Positions 34,601 to 46,245 of a stretch of DNA of 64,000 nt are shown here, one piece after another. Below the pieces are notes generated by a model. That model searched no databases and had not been told where the DNA came from. It was given only the letters and a program-made list of their open reading frames with translations. Every line of letters starts with the position of its first letter. The first letter of the stretch is position 1. Source of the stretch: Eumeta japonica (Eukaryota; Arthropoda; Insecta; Lepidoptera; Psychidae); contig BGZK01000751.1 in assembly GCA_005406025.1 (NCBI GenBank), positions 124,001 through 188,000 of the forward strand, written 5' to 3'. Made by a program: the position numbers and the translations under genes.

Positions 34601-35617
34601 AACTTTTCTTGCCCTTTAGAAAACCGTGATAAAAATGCTTTGTTAATGGTATTACTTATAACAAACTGATTTGCTTATTATTGCTCCACACTGAACTCTC
34701 GGTACTAGATGTTGACATGAAGTTAAAGGCTCTGAAATGAAAAGATTGTACGCAGGCGCGCCGCAACGGCGGGAAGATCATCACCATCATCGTTATTATC
34801 GCTCAACCTTCAGCCATTCGCGAAGGCTGAAAGGGACGAGTCGCGATACACCGAAGACAGCGTAATTATATGAGAGGAGTGTAGATTCTAACCTGCATTA
34901 GAAGTGACGGGAGTGTAGAGCCAGCCGGTATTCCTGCAACTTTTAGCCAAAAACTGAAGTCGGAATACGTAATAGATACGATGGTGTGTCAATACATATT
35001 GTTTTGAAAGAAATCCTTATTTTTTATTTCCTTTATAATCCTTTGTTCCGTCAATCTGTCAATTTTTTTTAACGTTTAGTGCAAATTCTCAATATCTGTT
35101 TTTGACAATTAGTAAAGTTCAACCGCAATCTTTGTAATCTCTGTGTTAATGTGGTGGATTTTTCTTAGTTCCTGTAACAGTAACTCCTGTCTTGTCTGAG
35201 CGAGTCTCTCGAGTATAACTACATTGCTTTTGTAGTAGATCTTAAAGCGAAATCAAGCAGATAACAACGAGGCGCAGCAAAGGTCAGCCGTAACCTTTGC
35301 TGTTCCAACCAATAGCAATTCTTCCATGTATAACTATTGCGTGCACGCCGCAACAGTGAGAAGATTAAAGAAAATTGTCAATAACCAGCAACAACAACAA
35401 CATGTATTAGAAAATTTACTAATGTTTTTAAAGGTTTTCTAGACGACATTTATATTTAATGTTCGGATCGCGTTATATCTTTTTCGCCGTCTCTCCGACA
35501 TTTTTGATAGAAATCTCTTTGATAGATTTTTATCTCGTGGCTTATATTTCTTTAGGAAAATTATAACACCACAGACGATACTGAGAAGAAAAGCATCGCA
35601 TTGTATCTTCTATTTCT
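34601..35617. other. Spacer with a G+C-richer patch at 34740-34960
   Basis: The patch contains CCTTCAGCC facing GGCTGAAAGG near 34810 and GGAGTGTAGA repeated near 34877 and 34910. No ORF or known repeat. The rest is AT-rich. Confidence 0.35.
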
Positions 35618-35660
35618 GGGGTCCGACTTTCGCCCGCGGCTTTTCGGCTTACAACGTAAA
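35618..35660 (+). repeat. Short copy of the CGCCCGCG repeat head
   Basis: GGGGTCCGACTTTCGCCCGC followed by GGCTTTTCGGC. Same block as at 32152-32205, truncated. Confidence 0.4.
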
Positions 35661-35709
35661 TAATACTGAACCGTATTCTCGTGTGACTTTATACGAAAGC
35701 GAGGTCCTT

Positions 35710-35930
35710 TATTTATTATTTTTTTACAGCTTTATCGTTTCGGTAGCGCGCGTAACGCAGGCGGCGCCCGCGTGCGCGGCCCGGGTCGCGGTCGAGGGCC
35801 TGCCGCCGCCGATAACCCGACGACGGCAAGCGCGACGTCATCGCCGGCTAATAACTTATTGTTCGCCGGAATGGGTCCGAAACCGCCCGAATTGACTGTT
35901 TCGACACGACCCGCCGCCTGGACTTGATCT
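35710..35930. promoter_or_regulatory. CpG-rich island
   Basis: One of the most CpG-dense stretches of the window (GCGGCGCCCGCGTGCGCGGC near 35760), followed by CCGGCTAATAACTTATTG. The 70-codon frame (35683-35895) is Ala/Arg-rich by composition and unrecognised. Confidence 0.35.
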
Positions 35931-36654
35931 AGATTGATGTTTCCGTAACAGTGTTCACTGAATGAAAATAGAACGTTGCATTTTGTATTCTTAAATATTC
36001 AGTGTACAGATGTAACAAGTGACACTTGTTTAGATTACATATCGTATTTAAAGTAATTAAGGTAATTAGTTGGAGTAAAAGATTTTTTTTCTTTCTAAAA
36101 CGAAACTATTATATATCATGTTTATATACACCTATAAATACATACAGTGATGTGATGAGAGTTATGTATCTCACATTTAACACAATCTAGAAGCCTTTTG
36201 GCGGGAGATCGTGACGGGCCAAAGTGACTTATTTTATACTGTCCTAATATTCCCACCTATGTACCTAAAGAAGGTTTACTACAAAAGTATAAATGAAGTT
36301 CTTATAAATCGGTGGCTGGAAATAGATAAATCGGAAATTCGTCCCTTTAAATATATCTGCGATAATAATATACTCAATTATATGTTAATAATAACGATAT
36401 CGAAAAATTTAGAAAAGCAGTAAGTAAACGGTAAAGGTGAGAGCTAAAAGAAAATAATAATTAAAGTAAACTTCGTTCGTCTTCATTTTATGGTGTAATA
36501 ATAAAAACATAGATAAGTACTAATTTAAGCCAGTGTAGTAAGGTAATGTAGTTATTTCCTTTGATATACGTTTGTACTAATAACACACATAAAATGGCCC
36601 TCGATAAGAAATTATCGATTTTTCTAAGCGGAATCATATCTTAATTAACAAGCT

Positions 36655-36830
36655 TTATAGCAAGCATCCTTAAGCTGGCAACACAATGTATGTGGGCGGC
36701 CGGCCCCACCGCCGCCTCGTACCCGCCCAACCGACGTCTCTGCTCAAAGTATTTGAGTTGGCCGACTCTATTACTTTCTAAACTGTAGCGCAAGTGAAGT
36801 GCCTCTCATGAAAAGAGAAACCGCGACCCC
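36655..36830. promoter_or_regulatory. GC-rich patch
   Basis: TGGGCGGCCGGCCCCACCGC near 36692 and flanking G+C-rich DNA without a recognisable ORF. AT-rich DNA on both sides. Confidence 0.3.
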
Positions 36831-37344
36831 TATTTTCCCGCAATTACAACTTCTACATTTATTACATTGATATAAAAATCGTAAGCTCTGCTCTTAGAAA
36901 TATAAATTCATTACAAACCGACAATTACCTAAACACCGCGAATTTTCAGTTAACAAACCTTTGTCAAAGCTTTATTAATACAAAAAAAAAATGGAGTTTA
37001 TTATAACTGTAAAATTATTAAGCGTTTGTAATACACGTTCAAAACAATTTACACTATTAAGGGTATTTTAATTACTATTGCGAACCGAGGACTTAACATT
37101 AAAACTTTACGGCTCTAGGTATCAAAACTGTTGTAATTGCGTATAATTTTTATTAAAAATTTAAATAGAATTAATTAGTTATGTACTTTTTTTGTTTAGT
37201 CCGAAAAAGAGACTAATATTTAACACAAGCTATTTCATAAAACTCGTCATTTTAGAACACATCTACAAGTGTTCCCGACTTTTTTATTCCGATTTCTTTC
37301 CTGCAATCATATTGTTTATTATAAAATTCTTTTCCTATTTTTGC
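36831..37344. other. AT-rich spacer
   Basis: No supported feature. Confidence 0.5.
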
Positions 37345-37745
37345 AGACTTCAAAAAAAAAGGAGGCGGAGGCTGGTACCGACCCTCAAATAAATTGATAA
37401 TAATTTATTTAATTAAATCTTTGGTAGGCTTTAGAAATTATTGTTATTAACTTTTTAGGTTAAGGGCCTTTTGAAGTCGGTTTTGTCTTTATTTTTTTCT
37501 TCTCATATCAGTTATCTGTCTGTGTATATTTTTATGTATGTTCAGCGATAATTTAGTTCATTGTGGACTGATTTTGAATTTTATTTTTGTTTGGAAGGGT
37601 AGGTATACTCCCAACGTGGTCCCATAGTCACCAAAGGAGGATCTGATGATGGGATCCCAGGAAAATCGAGGCAAACCCTCGAACATTATAGGCACGTATA
37701 GTGTTTGAGTTCTTTTTTTAGTTGTTTTTTGTTTTCTCTATAAAT
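37345..37745. repeat. Two lepidopteran-type dispersed repeat blocks
   Basis: CAGACTTCAAAAAAAAAGGA (near 37345) faces TTTTGAAGTCGGTTTTGTC (near 37470), an inverted pair often seen in Lepidoptera. The second block reads GATGATGGGATCCCAGGAAA then ATCGAGGCAAACCCTCG and ATTATAGGCAC (37645-37695), another common repeat. Assignments are from memory. Confidence 0.45.
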
Positions 37746-39739
37746 AAATTTAACTCCACAGACTCTGGGTCTGTGCCTTTCTTTGATTTCTACTCGATCA
37801 TTTTTAATTACATACTTCTAACAAATCTCATGGGCTCCATGTATGCCCAATGTCTTTTTAACTCGCCACTGGTAAAATCGTCCTAGATGTCGGACCAATT
37901 GCTTTTTCTACTTTTTTTATTTACGTTCCATTTCTAATATAATTTTTATATTTAATTTTCCAATATAATTATGTATATACATAATGTTATTTTTTCAATA
38001 TTTATTTTTTATTATTTATTTATTTTATCATTTTCTTTTGGGATATTATTGTTAAACTAGCTTATCTACTATGATAATTTTCTTAATATTATTCGATTGT
38101 TTACACACTTTTGTCTTTAGTTAGATAGGCCACGGCACTCCTTAACGGTTAGGACTTGGGGATAATACTGCGATTTGTCGCCAGGAGCTGCTCTTCTTAA
38201 TCTTAATTTACTTAAATATTTTCATTCGCTTATATAATTCCAACGTGACAATCTTAGCAGGAATATATCACAATACCTAGCGATAACAGTAGAAACGGAC
38301 TAAATTAAATTAATGTGAAAGTGAATAAAAAATATACTCTCTATGAATTATATAACTTTTATATTATATAGAATAAGTATAATTTATGCAGTTTGTATAA
38401 AAATAATGTAGTAGTTGCCCTCTAACTAAGGACGTAAAGACCCTGAAATAACTATCAGTGCACAATAAATTCGGGATCTGCTTTTCCACTTGGTGTGTCT
38501 GATTCAGCTTCAGCTATAACCGACTCCAACAACAACTGATCAGTTGTTTTTGAAGTCTGTTTAAAAAAATATTTGAATAGTTTTTTGAAGGTGGGTTTTA
38601 TTTTTTTTTTCGTTTACAAGATGAAAATTGGGATGGTATAGAATGAAAGATCTTTTTTCTTCATTCTATATTTTTCCGTTGCTTTTTTTTGTATTGCCCG
38701 ATTTACATACTTTCCTTTTCCCGCTATCATATATTTTTTTAATAATTGTGTTCCTTTAGGGTGAGTATCAATTTTAATACATATCATTTATAACTAGATA
38801 CTTCTTAAAAATACTTTCAAGTTGAACAATAAATTTTTATATTTAAAGTTTACAATTGTCATTTATAAGTTTCAGCCGGTGCTTGTGGTATTCGTCTGTA
38901 ACTGGAAAAACTTCAGGAATCACTTTGTTGTTTCCTGATACAACACTTTATTAACAGAATCAACAGAATTAACATTGACTGCTGAAAACTGAAATAATAA
39001 AAAATAATCAACCGTAATTTAAGAATAAAAAAAAAATGTGCAAAATTAGTTTCAAATATTATCCGGTCATAATGAGTAAAGGGCAATAATAAATAAATTT
39101 CGATAAAGAATGGCGTTCGATTATACTGTATTTCAAACGTTGCATCATAAAATATTAAGGTTGATTATTTTGATTAATTGAAATTACAATCATTAAATTG
39201 AATTAAAATTTTGAAATGATTATTCATTAGCGCTTTATAGCAATACATAATTATACGAAAAGTACTTTTTTCTTATTTTATTGAATTATAAACTGGGTGT
39301 TCGCACATAATCGATGTCCATATAATGCAACATTGATATATTATAGAAGTGATTGCATTATCCACTTGCATAGCCTCGGTCGCACCAGCCGCAGGTGCAC
39401 TGGCCCCCTCATTGATCTGCTCGGATGCCTTCATTCCTTAACATCCCTTCGAGTCAAAATTCACACTAAAAAGAAATTTTGTGACGCAGCGAAATGACCT
39501 CAAAATATCGACTCTGCTTCGTGTGTTTCACAGTCCTAACTAAAAGTAACGAATTATTTAATCCTTCAGCTATTGAGTGGTGTAAAATAATTATCAATGT
39601 ACTTAATAAATATGTAGCTGTAGTATCAAAGTGTATCCCCCGATTTTGTTATTATCGGTTTTCAGTATTTCCTCCCACTATGGACGCAAACCTAAAGACG
39701 AATTCACGTCCAAATATTCATTCCTAATTTACGTGTAAG
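37746..39739. other. Spacer; small hairpin at 38637-38670
   Basis: TATAGAATGAAAGA and TCTTCATTCTATA form a nearly perfect hairpin at 38637-38670. A G+C-richer patch at 39360-39440 has CGCACCAGCCGCAGGTGCAC, but its 66-codon frame is unrecognised. Otherwise AT-rich. Confidence 0.4.
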
Positions 39740-39945
39740 GGGGGTACACTAAAAACATTTTTTTTCAAGATTTCATTGTACCAATTTGGCGGCGTGGTTA
39801 GTATGCATAGTGTCTATATCAAATTATAGTTTTCTAATCCTAAAAGTTTCTGAGCTAAGCTACGGACCGACAAATAGATGAACGAATGGAAGGATATGGC
39901 AAAACTAGAAAAGGTTTCTTGATTGCCCGCACTCCGAGCGGTTAA
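39740..39945 (+). repeat. Dispersed repeat, copy 1 of a local pair
   Basis: ATTGTACCAATTTGGCGGCG, then TTATAGTTTTCTAATCCTAA, then a run of GACxGA-type words and ATGGCAAAACTA. The same order occurs 1 kb downstream at 40745-40945. The block corresponds to a lepidopteran repeat I recall as TTGTACCATTTTGTCGGCG..GACGGACGGACAG..GGTTCCTAGTTGACTACGGAACCC. Confidence 0.55.
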
Positions 39946-40049
39946 TCTATGAAGTAGTCCGTTGCAATTCTGACGAGCAGTATCGCTATCGCGACGTATT
40001 AAATATACGACATAAAAATAATGACATAATACGTGTCCTCTTTTTTAGG

Positions 40050-40385
40050 TTTACGAGTTATCGCCGGGGCCCGATTGATACGTGCGCTCGTAAATTTTTT
40101 ATTCCGATAAATGTCGAGGATGTCGACGTTCGGGTGCCGTCGTAATACCAAAAGCGATGGCCGTAAAGAGCACACCGTCATTATGAGACTGTCCGAGCCG
40201 CAGTCGCCGTGCGGCCGCCGCCTTGCAAGAGTTAATATATTCGTAATAATATCGCTTCCCCCGAGAGAACTGTTCCGAGACGATTTTGGAATTACAGGCC
40301 TCGTTATAGGGGTCGAAGGGGTTGCCAGAAAAAACGTCTGCTCCTCCACCGGCCGACGGACGGGGCGTCTAATGAATATTGTATA
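40050..40385. promoter_or_regulatory. GC-rich island open on both strands
   Basis: The 91-codon plus frame (40111-40386) and 116-codon minus frame (39999-40349) overlap almost completely. Neither resembles a known domain. Composition, not coding, is the likely cause. A candidate conserved non-coding element. Confidence 0.3.
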
Positions 40386-40744
40386 GAACCGTTTATAAAA
40401 ACACGATGAAACGAATTCCGAATGCTTCCAGAAATTTCAACCGATAGTCTCAAATACAAATTTGACTTTTTCGTCTCACGTTGTAGCTGTATATACGTGA
40501 TTCAAAAGATTCAATCCAATGTTCAAGAGATTTAATCCAATGGCCAATTGATATCGAAAACAACCATTTAGCTGGTAGAGGAAAAGGCACTCGACTCTAA
40601 CAAAAATTAACATTTCAAAGCTTAATATTTCGCCAACGTCTCCCTAAATCGAACAATAATTTTCACCCATATGCAATATTTTTGTACAATATATCCAATG
40701 GCATCCCTCACCATGGGTTAGACGAGAAAAAAATTATTCCCACT

Positions 40745-40945
40745 TTATGCGTAGAAAAAAACCTTTTCAAAATTTTATTGTACCACTTTGTTAGTGTTAT
40801 TAATATTTATACTTGTGCTAAATTAAAGTTTTCTAATAATAAGAGTCTCTAAACTAAATTACAGACAGATGGATAAATGAACGGACATGGTGAAATTATA
40901 ATGGTTCCTTGTTGACTACGGACCCCTTAAAAGGATTTTATTTTA
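40745..40945 (+). repeat. Dispersed repeat, copy 2 of a local pair
   Basis: ATTGTACCACTTTGTTAGTG, TTAAAGTTTTCTAATAATAA, ACAGACAGATGGATAAATGA and GGTTCCTTGTTGACTACGGA appear in the same order as at 39740-39945. This copy keeps the GGTTCC..TTGACTACGGA end better. Confidence 0.6.
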
Positions 40946-41369
40946 AGATGCGTTCATTCAGGGAAACATAGGAGAAGAGAGAGAACTCCAATATTTCTGT
41001 AAGTAAAAGGAGAACAAAAGTTGTTGAGGTACTTTCAATTTCAACTTTTCCTCGGATGTTGTCATTTTTTTGTGTCAGGTTTTATGACCTCGTTCCAGAG
41101 ACATTTCCTTCCACAATCTTTTTCTTCAAGATTGAGGGACTTGAACATCAATGTAATAATAATTCATATTATACATTAAAATAAAATATATAAAATACCT
41201 ACATAATAAAGTTTTTATTTCAAACACGCCGATTATTAATGTAAAAAATTAGACGATATTTCATGTGAGGATCGCCCAGAAGGACGCAAACGGTTCTTTG
41301 TATTTTATAGACATTTAAAAAGAATGGACATAATACCTTGTTCCAATATTGACAGGCTTCATCCCCGGA
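40946..41369. other. Spacer
   Basis: AT-rich, no supported feature. Confidence 0.5.
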
Positions 41370-41560
41370 GACCATATTTATAACCGCGCGCGTATTATGT
41401 TTGTTTTGGTCCGTGAACGGGGGCCCGTTTGTAAACAGGGGATCGGGACGTCTCGTCATACATTAACTGAAAGTTTTCAGTTATTCATTGTGCGGAACCT
41501 TAGTCAGAGAGTGTCCACGGGACACGGGTTAGCGCGAGCTCGCGATAGCGCGATTTAATT
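41370..41560. promoter_or_regulatory. G+C-richer island with forkhead-like sites
   Basis: CGCGCGTATTATGTTTGTTTTGG (TGTTTGTTT resembles a forkhead site), GTAAACAGGGG, and a CGCGAGCTCGCG palindrome near 41533. No recognisable protein. Candidate regulatory DNA. Confidence 0.3.
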
Positions 41561-42999
41561 ATATTTTAGTGTTTAATTTTCGCTGAAAATATTTTTCGCA
41601 TAAAGGAAATAGTAACGCGTTTTGCTTCTGTGCACATATGGTACGAAAAACGTTAAAAATATAAAGACGGGCTTTAACCCTCACAGTATCACTTCGACGT
41701 TCGTCTGTTTGTCTATTTATTCATCTGTCGAAACTTTTTTGATACAGGCAGATATCGAGTTGAAATTAATATCAAATACTTAGATCTATGATCCTTTGCA
41801 GTTGTGAAAAAAAAAATCAAGCGCTAAGTCAACGCAATCAGGAAATACATACTCTTTTTTGCGATTACAAACTTCATATTTGCAGTTGAAGTATGAACCA
41901 TGACGTACACTGATGTACGGCAAAATCCTTAATTTTCTGCTATGGAAATTTGAGATTTCAAAAAATGGAAACATTTGAAATATGGGAAATAAAAAAAAAA
42001 GCAAAACAATGGAAGTTCCAATATATTTACGGAGAGATATCTCACCAGTGTTGGAATGGAAAACAGACAAAAATCAACAAGAATATTAACGGAACCTTCA
42101 GAGTACGAGTCCAATTTTTAAATGGTTCGATGATCGGTTTGAACTTTGTCTCATTTATATCTACTGTTAGAATATTTCTGTAATTTCACTGCCATAGATT
42201 TAAAATATTTTTTTTTCACTTCATACATCAGTCTTATTTTCAATATATAAACTACGTATTAAAGCTACCAGTTATGATAGGTCTTTAATAACATTTGAAT
42301 GGATTCGTGAGGGCTTCGTTTGCAACTTGAGTTGGAAACACATCACAGGTTGGGTTCGGATGTGACACCATTGGTCAGCAGGTACTCGAGACTCACGTAG
42401 CTGAGGACCGAGATATTCTCGTCCATTTAGCAAATTGCGAGTAATGTGGGAGGTTACCTCTTATTAAGAAGGTACACTTTTGTATCTTCTGTCAATCCAA
42501 CTACGACAGCCAATAATAATGCCTTTAATTAAATAATAATATACAGAAAGAGGTAATTGCGAAAAGAATACTTAAAAACACTCTAGAGAAATATACATTA
42601 ATAATCGAAATAGTAACATATATATTTGTTGTGTTTATTTCACTCATTATCAGATGAAACGTATTGCATACGTTGTGCCAATCCAAGCCTATACACTAAC
42701 TAATTTTGATATGGTCGTTCCCATACTGACCGACTTAGTTAGCTTATGCGCCACCAGAAGGCGTTAGTGCATAAGTTCTTGTTCACGAAATTGACCCTAT
42801 TACAAACAAAAACATAGACAAATCCACATCCAAATTGACGGAATTTATTTGAAATTTACGAAGGCGTATCCAGAGAGAATGTTATTACTCAATAATTTTA
42901 TCGACACAGTTTTACTACATGCAAAATATAATTGAACGTAATAAACACAGTCATCCCTAAATTATATTATATCTATTCACAGATCTAAAAATAAGTTTT
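41561..42999. other. Spacer
   Basis: The frames at 41786-42183 are low-complexity and unrecognised. Text at 41935-41995 (GCTATGGAAATTTGAGATTTC) resembles the CCCGCTATGG repeat at 50345. No other feature. Confidence 0.4.
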
Positions 43000-43400
43000 G
43001 ACGTGATAACGTCTTATAAATCGATGAACGCTGGCTGCACGCACGAGAAAGCATGACTCATTGTCGCGTTCCGCCTGAGCCGAGTGTGTGAGCGAGAGCG
43101 CGGAAAGATAAAGAGGCACGATCGGCCTAAGGGTTCGGCTTGTGACGCATTTATCTTTTTACTGTATAATTTAAGTAGAAAAATGTTTGATGTAACGAGT
43201 GCAAATAAATGTTAATTTATCGAAAACATTGTAAATTTCAATTAACTCCTTCTTTGTATTATACAAAATAATTATAATTCAGTGATAATAATTTAATTTA
43301 ATTCATGAAAGAATGCAATTTTTCATCAACGTTTTCTTATGACATTATCACGTAAAATTATCGTCCGTAAACCGACTTTACAGAAAAAAATTTTTTTTTT
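43000..43400 (+). mobile_element. Non-autonomous repeat family Z, copy 2 (diverged)
   Basis: Begins GACGTGATAACGTCTTATAA and ends GACATTATCACGTAAAATTA then TCGTCCGTAAACCGACTTTACAG, the same ends as copy 1 in order and spacing. A GC-rich head (to about 43140) contains GAGCGAGAGCGCGG. The AT-rich tail is shorter and much diverged from copies 1 and 3. No ORF. Confidence 0.55.
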
Positions 43401-45095
43401 CTTCGATACATCGATGTGATCAAGAAGGGAGTACAATTTGGTTTTCATATCAATATTAAATGGAATACAGTACAAAACTATTTCAGGTCTTTGTATGTTA
43501 AGAAAATTGCGACATGTTAAATGAATGACTAGTCTAGAAGGTCTAGGAGTGAAGTCAACAAATGCTTAATACGGGTCTCTCATACTGAATGTACACGCTC
43601 TTCTCAGAACATTAGGCAGACGTAATGACTGTAGTAAGCTGCGGTACGAGGAAAAACATGCTTTAAGCGCCCATTAAGTAGGATATCTATTGCGAACTCT
43701 GTTTCTGACTGACTTTGGGTCTTTGGCAAAACTGATTTATTTATTTATAATCCAACGACACGGAAACGACGAGCTTATTTATTTATTTAAGAAACCTACT
43801 TTTTCATATACATAATATAGTAGAAAGAATAATACGGATGATATATAAATTAACATTATGCGAAAAGAATTCGTAAATTATTAATTAGGTGTATAAATTA
43901 GCATTTAACAACCATTTGAATCACAGTTATACATTCCGCTATTCACATTCGTATATTTTATGTAACAGTGACTTATTATATGACAGTTTAATCTAGTGAA
44001 GGAATTTCGATAACTTGTTTTAAAATTGTTAAAGGTAACACCACATTCAAAGTTTATCCATAAGTACAAATCTTCCCACTTCAGTTCTTGAAGTACAAAA
44101 GCTTTGATAAAATTCTTACAGAGTGGCCTTCTTCAATAGCGGACTTCTAAGTCTTAAAATAATAAGCCGTTTCAAATGGACATACATAGATCAACTTTTT
44201 ACTGTTTTTGATTCATATGCTATTTTCTGTTAGACTTAGTAATGATCTTGCTTTTAAATATATTCAAATAGCCTCTTCCACCATACCCTTTTAAACTCAC
44301 TTTTAAATAAATGTTAATTAAGAGGTGGTGGAAGAGGCTCTTAATGTCTTAAATAAAAAGGAAGTATAAGATTTTTTTTTGTTGTGAAATCGTTGAATTT
44401 TCTATTAAAATACATTTTTCGTGTATAAACACATCATGGATAAGCACTAACCATACTCTGGGGGTTTTCTGTAATTTAACAAAAATATTCAATTGTGACG
44501 ATCGTTATACGCTATAGCTTAAACTATAACATAGAGTATAAGTGGTAACGCATATAAATGTTTGGATCATACATATGTATTATAAAAAAAAATTATAAAA
44601 GTGATCTAGACACGCGCTAGCGTATCAAGCCAAGTTCAAACTAACACAACTGACGAGCAGCAACAAAGCATTTCAAGCCACTTTTAATCACCTCATAACT
44701 CAAAAACTATTTCACATAAACATGTCAAATTTGGCTCATATATTGAGACTTGTAAGATACATGTGTGCTTTAAAGTTCATAAACACCCCTCAAACAGTTA
44801 TTAAGATATTAATGTCCAAAATCGTCATTTTTATCAGTGACTGACCTATATATCAAAACTCTAACCGATTTCCAGATAACCTAGAAAGTTCAAATTTGAC
44901 AACCAGATAGGTAGTTGGGCGAATACAAAGAAATAAATCAGAAACTAGTAAATTTTTATCATTTTATTATAATTTTTCGATTAATTGATTGTATTAGGAA
45001 CACCTACTTATAGTACCTGTAATGTAAGAATAAGCAATCAAAATTGATTACAGCTGGTCTTTATGTAGATTTTAAGGTCTTCTCGTGAATATATA
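43401..45095. other. Spacer with small hairpin and helitron-like approach sequence
   Basis: AGCCTCTTCCACC (44270-44282) pairs perfectly with 44327-44339. At 44690-44940, sentences such as CAAATTTGGCTCATATATTG and CAAAACTCTAACCGATTTCC look like decayed repeat DNA leading into the helicase remnant. No ORF is supported. Confidence 0.4.
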
Positions 45096-45603
45096 ATGAG
45101 TGGGATACCACCCTTAATTTTTTTTAATCCGAACATCAGTACCGGATCAATTGGAAAAATAGAGAAGGTAAATAGGTACGTCGATAACAGTAATAGCGCA
45201 ATATTTATACTTAAAAGTAAAATTACAGTATTTCAGCTGAATTTAACTTACGAACTAGAACAAGTCAAGACTAACTTTCAGATATTAAGTAAAGTATACG
45301 TTCACAGGGAATAATTCCCTATTTGCTTAGCATATGATATTACTATCAACAAATCACAAGGCCTTAGCCTTGACAGCGCTCTTCTCGACATAGGCTCCTC
45401 TATATTTAATAAAGGGCAGGCTAACGTTAGACTTTCCAGAGTTAAAACCTTAGATGGAGTACATCTTATCAATTTAGATTCAAGTCAAATCAAGGCACAA
45501 GAGAGCTCTATTGTACAGTACAACCGCCTGCGCACATTATACCGCCCCGACTTGGCTAAATTAAATATAAACAGAAAAAGCTTTAAAAAATTCTGTTACT
45601 GAA
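45096..45603 (+). pseudogene. PIF1-type (Helitron-like) helicase C-terminal remnant
   Basis: One reading frame runs 45096-45603 with a single internal TAA at 45312-45314. Before the stop it reads GSIGKIEKVNRY and later SKVYVHRE. After it comes FPICLAYDITINKSQGLSLD, the PIF1/RecD2-like helicase motif usually read LAYAITIHKSQG. Next are GQANVRLSRVKTL (motif VI, normally GQAYVALSRV) and GVHLINLD, ending in NRLRTLYRPDL. Such helicase ends occur in Helitron and Helentron transposons of insects. The stop replaces the Gln of HRQQFP, and motif VI has Arg for Ala, so it is inactive. The ATP-binding half lies upstream and is not visible. A host PIF1 pseudogene is less likely, given the repeat-rich setting. 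Confidence 0.75.
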
Positions 45604-45770
45604 TGGGCCATTCACTCAAACATTTTAAAAGTACAAGAAAATATAGATGATAACACAGAAAGACAATTATACCCCGTGAACGTACGAAAATACAGTAGCT
45701 TAACAAAAACCATTTAGCATTAATTTTATTATGAATAAGTATCTACTAATAATTTCTGTATAAAAAGTTG

Positions 45771-46245
45771 TGATATCCCTTCAAAAATATAAATGTGAAA
45801 TGAGAGCCAAGTTCAATGTTATGATATATGCCTTGGTTGTTGACTTTAACGACAATAGAAGTGAGATCTAAACTGGTGCAAAGTTCAATAATCAGTCCTG
45901 ATATTTGTTTACAACAATGTAAAATATTTTATAAACACCTAAATTATCATTTATTCTTATAATTTACGATAATATATTGAAGTCTAAGGTCTGACGTGAC
46001 TGGTTTTCATATACGAATTGTTATTAAGTACTTAGTAAAACAGTCATGGAAGCGCCCTATGTTCGATGGCTAGTTTCTACCAGCAAGCCAAAGCAGAAGT
46101 ATAAAATAAGAACTTACAGCTTTAGAAACTTGCGAAGGCTATTATATAATGTCTTACTTATTGCAATGTCTTATGATGTGTATAAGGCATATATCATAAT
46201 ATTGAACTAGGTTCTCATTTAACATTAATTTTTTGATGGGATATA
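45771..46245. mobile_element. ~475-bp element with ~62-bp terminal inverted repeats
   Basis: The left arm (45771-45834: TGATATCCCTTCAAAAAT, then AATGTGAAATGAGAGCC, GTTCAATGTTATGATATATG) pairs with the right arm (46184-46245) as reverse complement with a handful of mismatches and small gaps. The interior has no ORF. Non-autonomous DNA-transposon structure. It lies 170 bp after the helicase remnant, but a link is not shown. Confidence 0.6.

Noticed and set aside
39999..40386. 116-codon minus and 91-codon plus frames
   Set aside because: Nearly complete overlap on opposite strands and no family resemblance. Compositional openness is the simpler explanation.
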